Shown piece after piece: positions 6,461 through 7,099 of a stretch of DNA of 7,099 nucleotides. Numbering within the stretch: position 1 is the stretch's first letter; the number at the start of each line of letters is the position of its first letter. Position numbers and translations under genes: made by a program. The DNA is from Verrucomicrobiota bacterium (GTDB lineage: Bacteria > Verrucomicrobiota > Verrucomicrobiia > Chthoniobacterales > UBA10450). The notes beneath the pieces were generated by a model. The model did not search any database and was not told the DNA's origin. It saw only the letters and a list, made by a program, of their open reading frames with translations. The stretch lies in the NCBI GenBank assembly GCA_003219335.1, contig QHOF01000031.1, forward strand, positions 1 to 7,099. The letters are read 5' to 3'.

Positions 6461-7099
6461 CTAGACTTGAATCGCTTGCCCCATCGAATCTAGTGCGACT
6501 TCTGCGATCACTTCGGTTAGCGTGGGATGAGCGTGCACGGCGTGCGCCAGGTCCATTGGCGTCAGTTCCGCTGATTTCGCCAGGCTCAATTCTCCAGTAA
6601 GCTCGGTGACGTCAGGCCCGATCACGTGTGCACCCAAAATCTCACCGCGCTTCTTGTCCACGATGAATTTCACAAAGCCCTCGGATTCGTTAATGGCAAG
6701 GGCCTTGCCATTCGCGCGGAAAGGAAATTTACCGATGTATATTTCGCGTCCAGTTTCGCGCGCCTGCGTTTCGGTGAGACCCAGGCTGGCGACCTGCGGC
6801 CGCGTATAGGTGCAACGCGGAATATTGTTATAATCGAGCGGATGCGGTTCTTTTCCTGCAATCGTTTCCACCGCGACGACGCCTTGAGCCGAGGCGACAT
6901 GAGCAAGCGGTAACTTCATTGTCACATCGCCGATGGCATAGATTCCCAACACGTTTGTCCTACCATAATCGTTCACCTTAATTGCGCCGCGTTCCAGCTC
7001 CACGCCTAGCCTTTCCAAGCCCAGGTTCTCTACGTTCGGCTGAACCCCCACGGCCATCAAGAGTCGTTGGGCATGGATCCTTTCCATCTCGCCGTTTGT
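6461..7099 (-). CDS. lpd: Dihydrolipoamide dehydrogenase, E3 (5' end cut by window edge)
   Basis: The C-terminal 212 residues of the flavoprotein that reoxidises the dihydrolipoyl arm of E2 and reduces NAD+. Reading from the edge, MERIHAQRLLMAVGVQPN is the end of the NAD-binding region. GIYAIGDVTMKLPLAHVASAQG (about 52-73) is the second FAD-contacting motif, with the conserved aspartate in GD. The dimerisation domain follows (about 90-212), with YTRPQVASLGLTE and KRGEILGAHVIGPDVTEL. HAHPTLTE carries the catalytic His191 and Glu196 that complete the active site of the partner subunit. The frame is open to the right edge with no stop, so the methionine near 7087 is internal. The FAD-binding N-terminus and redox-active CXXXXC disulfide lie outside the window. 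HAHPTLTE and position beside pdhAB-pdhC identify E3 rather than glutathione or mercuric reductase. It is first in the visible series and may not be first in the operon. Confidence 0.94.
   Translation of the reverse strand, partial: TNGEMERIHAQRLLMAVGVQPNVENLGLERLGVELERGAIKVNDYGRTNVLGIYAIGDVTMKLPLAHVASAQGVVAVETIAGKEPHPLDYNNIPRCTYTRPQVASLGLTETQARETGREIYIGKFPFRANGKALAINESEGFVKFIVDKKRGEILGAHVIGPDVTELTGELSLAKSAELTPMDLAHAVHAHPTLTEVIAEVALDSMGQAIQV

Noticed and set aside
5384..7099. Acetoin dehydrogenase (acoABCL) as the identity of the right-hand genes
   Set aside because: Gene order alone would allow it, but E1 beta lacks the insertion I recall after GE(D/E)V in AcoB and reads like pyruvate dehydrogenase. 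I kept it as a secondary possibility only.
1..7099. A novel defence, mobile or RNA-based system
   Set aside because: Nearly every base lies in seven conserved metabolic genes. No repeat array, inverted-repeat-bounded element, structured intergenic RNA or unknown gene was seen.

Overview
The window holds one unbroken run of seven genes, all on the minus strand. Read in the direction of transcription (right to left) the order is lpd (E3, 5' end cut by the right edge), pdhA (E1 alpha), pdhB (E1 beta), pdhC (E2), sdhC (diheme cytochrome b), sdhA (flavoprotein) and sdhB (iron-sulfur subunit, 3' end cut by the left edge). There is no stretch over 300 bases without a gene. The largest gap is 63 bases, between lpd and pdhA. 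I see no RNA gene, mobile element, CRISPR array, convincing promoter or terminator. Long plus-strand open frames are antisense shadows of these genes.

Right half (about 3153-7099): a pyruvate-dehydrogenase-type 2-oxoacid dehydrogenase complex. It has a heterotetrameric thiamine-diphosphate E1 (two genes), an E2 with a single lipoyl domain, and a dihydrolipoamide dehydrogenase. Together these would convert a 2-oxoacid, most likely pyruvate, plus CoA and NAD+ into acyl-CoA, CO2 and NADH. Left half (1-3156): a succinate dehydrogenase/fumarate reductase with one membrane anchor of five helices, carrying the histidines expected for two b hemes, and no sdhD. It would link succinate/fumarate interconversion to the membrane quinone pool.

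The junctions are tight: 17 bases between pdhA and pdhB, 6 or 60 between pdhB and pdhC depending on start choice, an overlap or 11 bases between pdhC and sdhC, 10 between sdhC and sdhA, and a 1-base TGATG overlap between sdhA and sdhB. A single transcript is therefore likely, joining carbon entry into the TCA cycle with its membrane-bound step. Proteobacteria such as E. coli instead place sdh beside the 2-oxoglutarate dehydrogenase genes.

Organism: a bacterium of moderate GC. The SdhCAB set is the kind found in Bacteroidota, Chlorobiota, Acidobacteriota, Gemmatimonadota, Verrucomicrobiota and relatives, not the four-subunit proteobacterial SdhCDAB. I cannot name the phylum from this window alone. 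Overall this is conserved central metabolism; the notable points are the gene order and some residue and start-codon details, not a new type of system.
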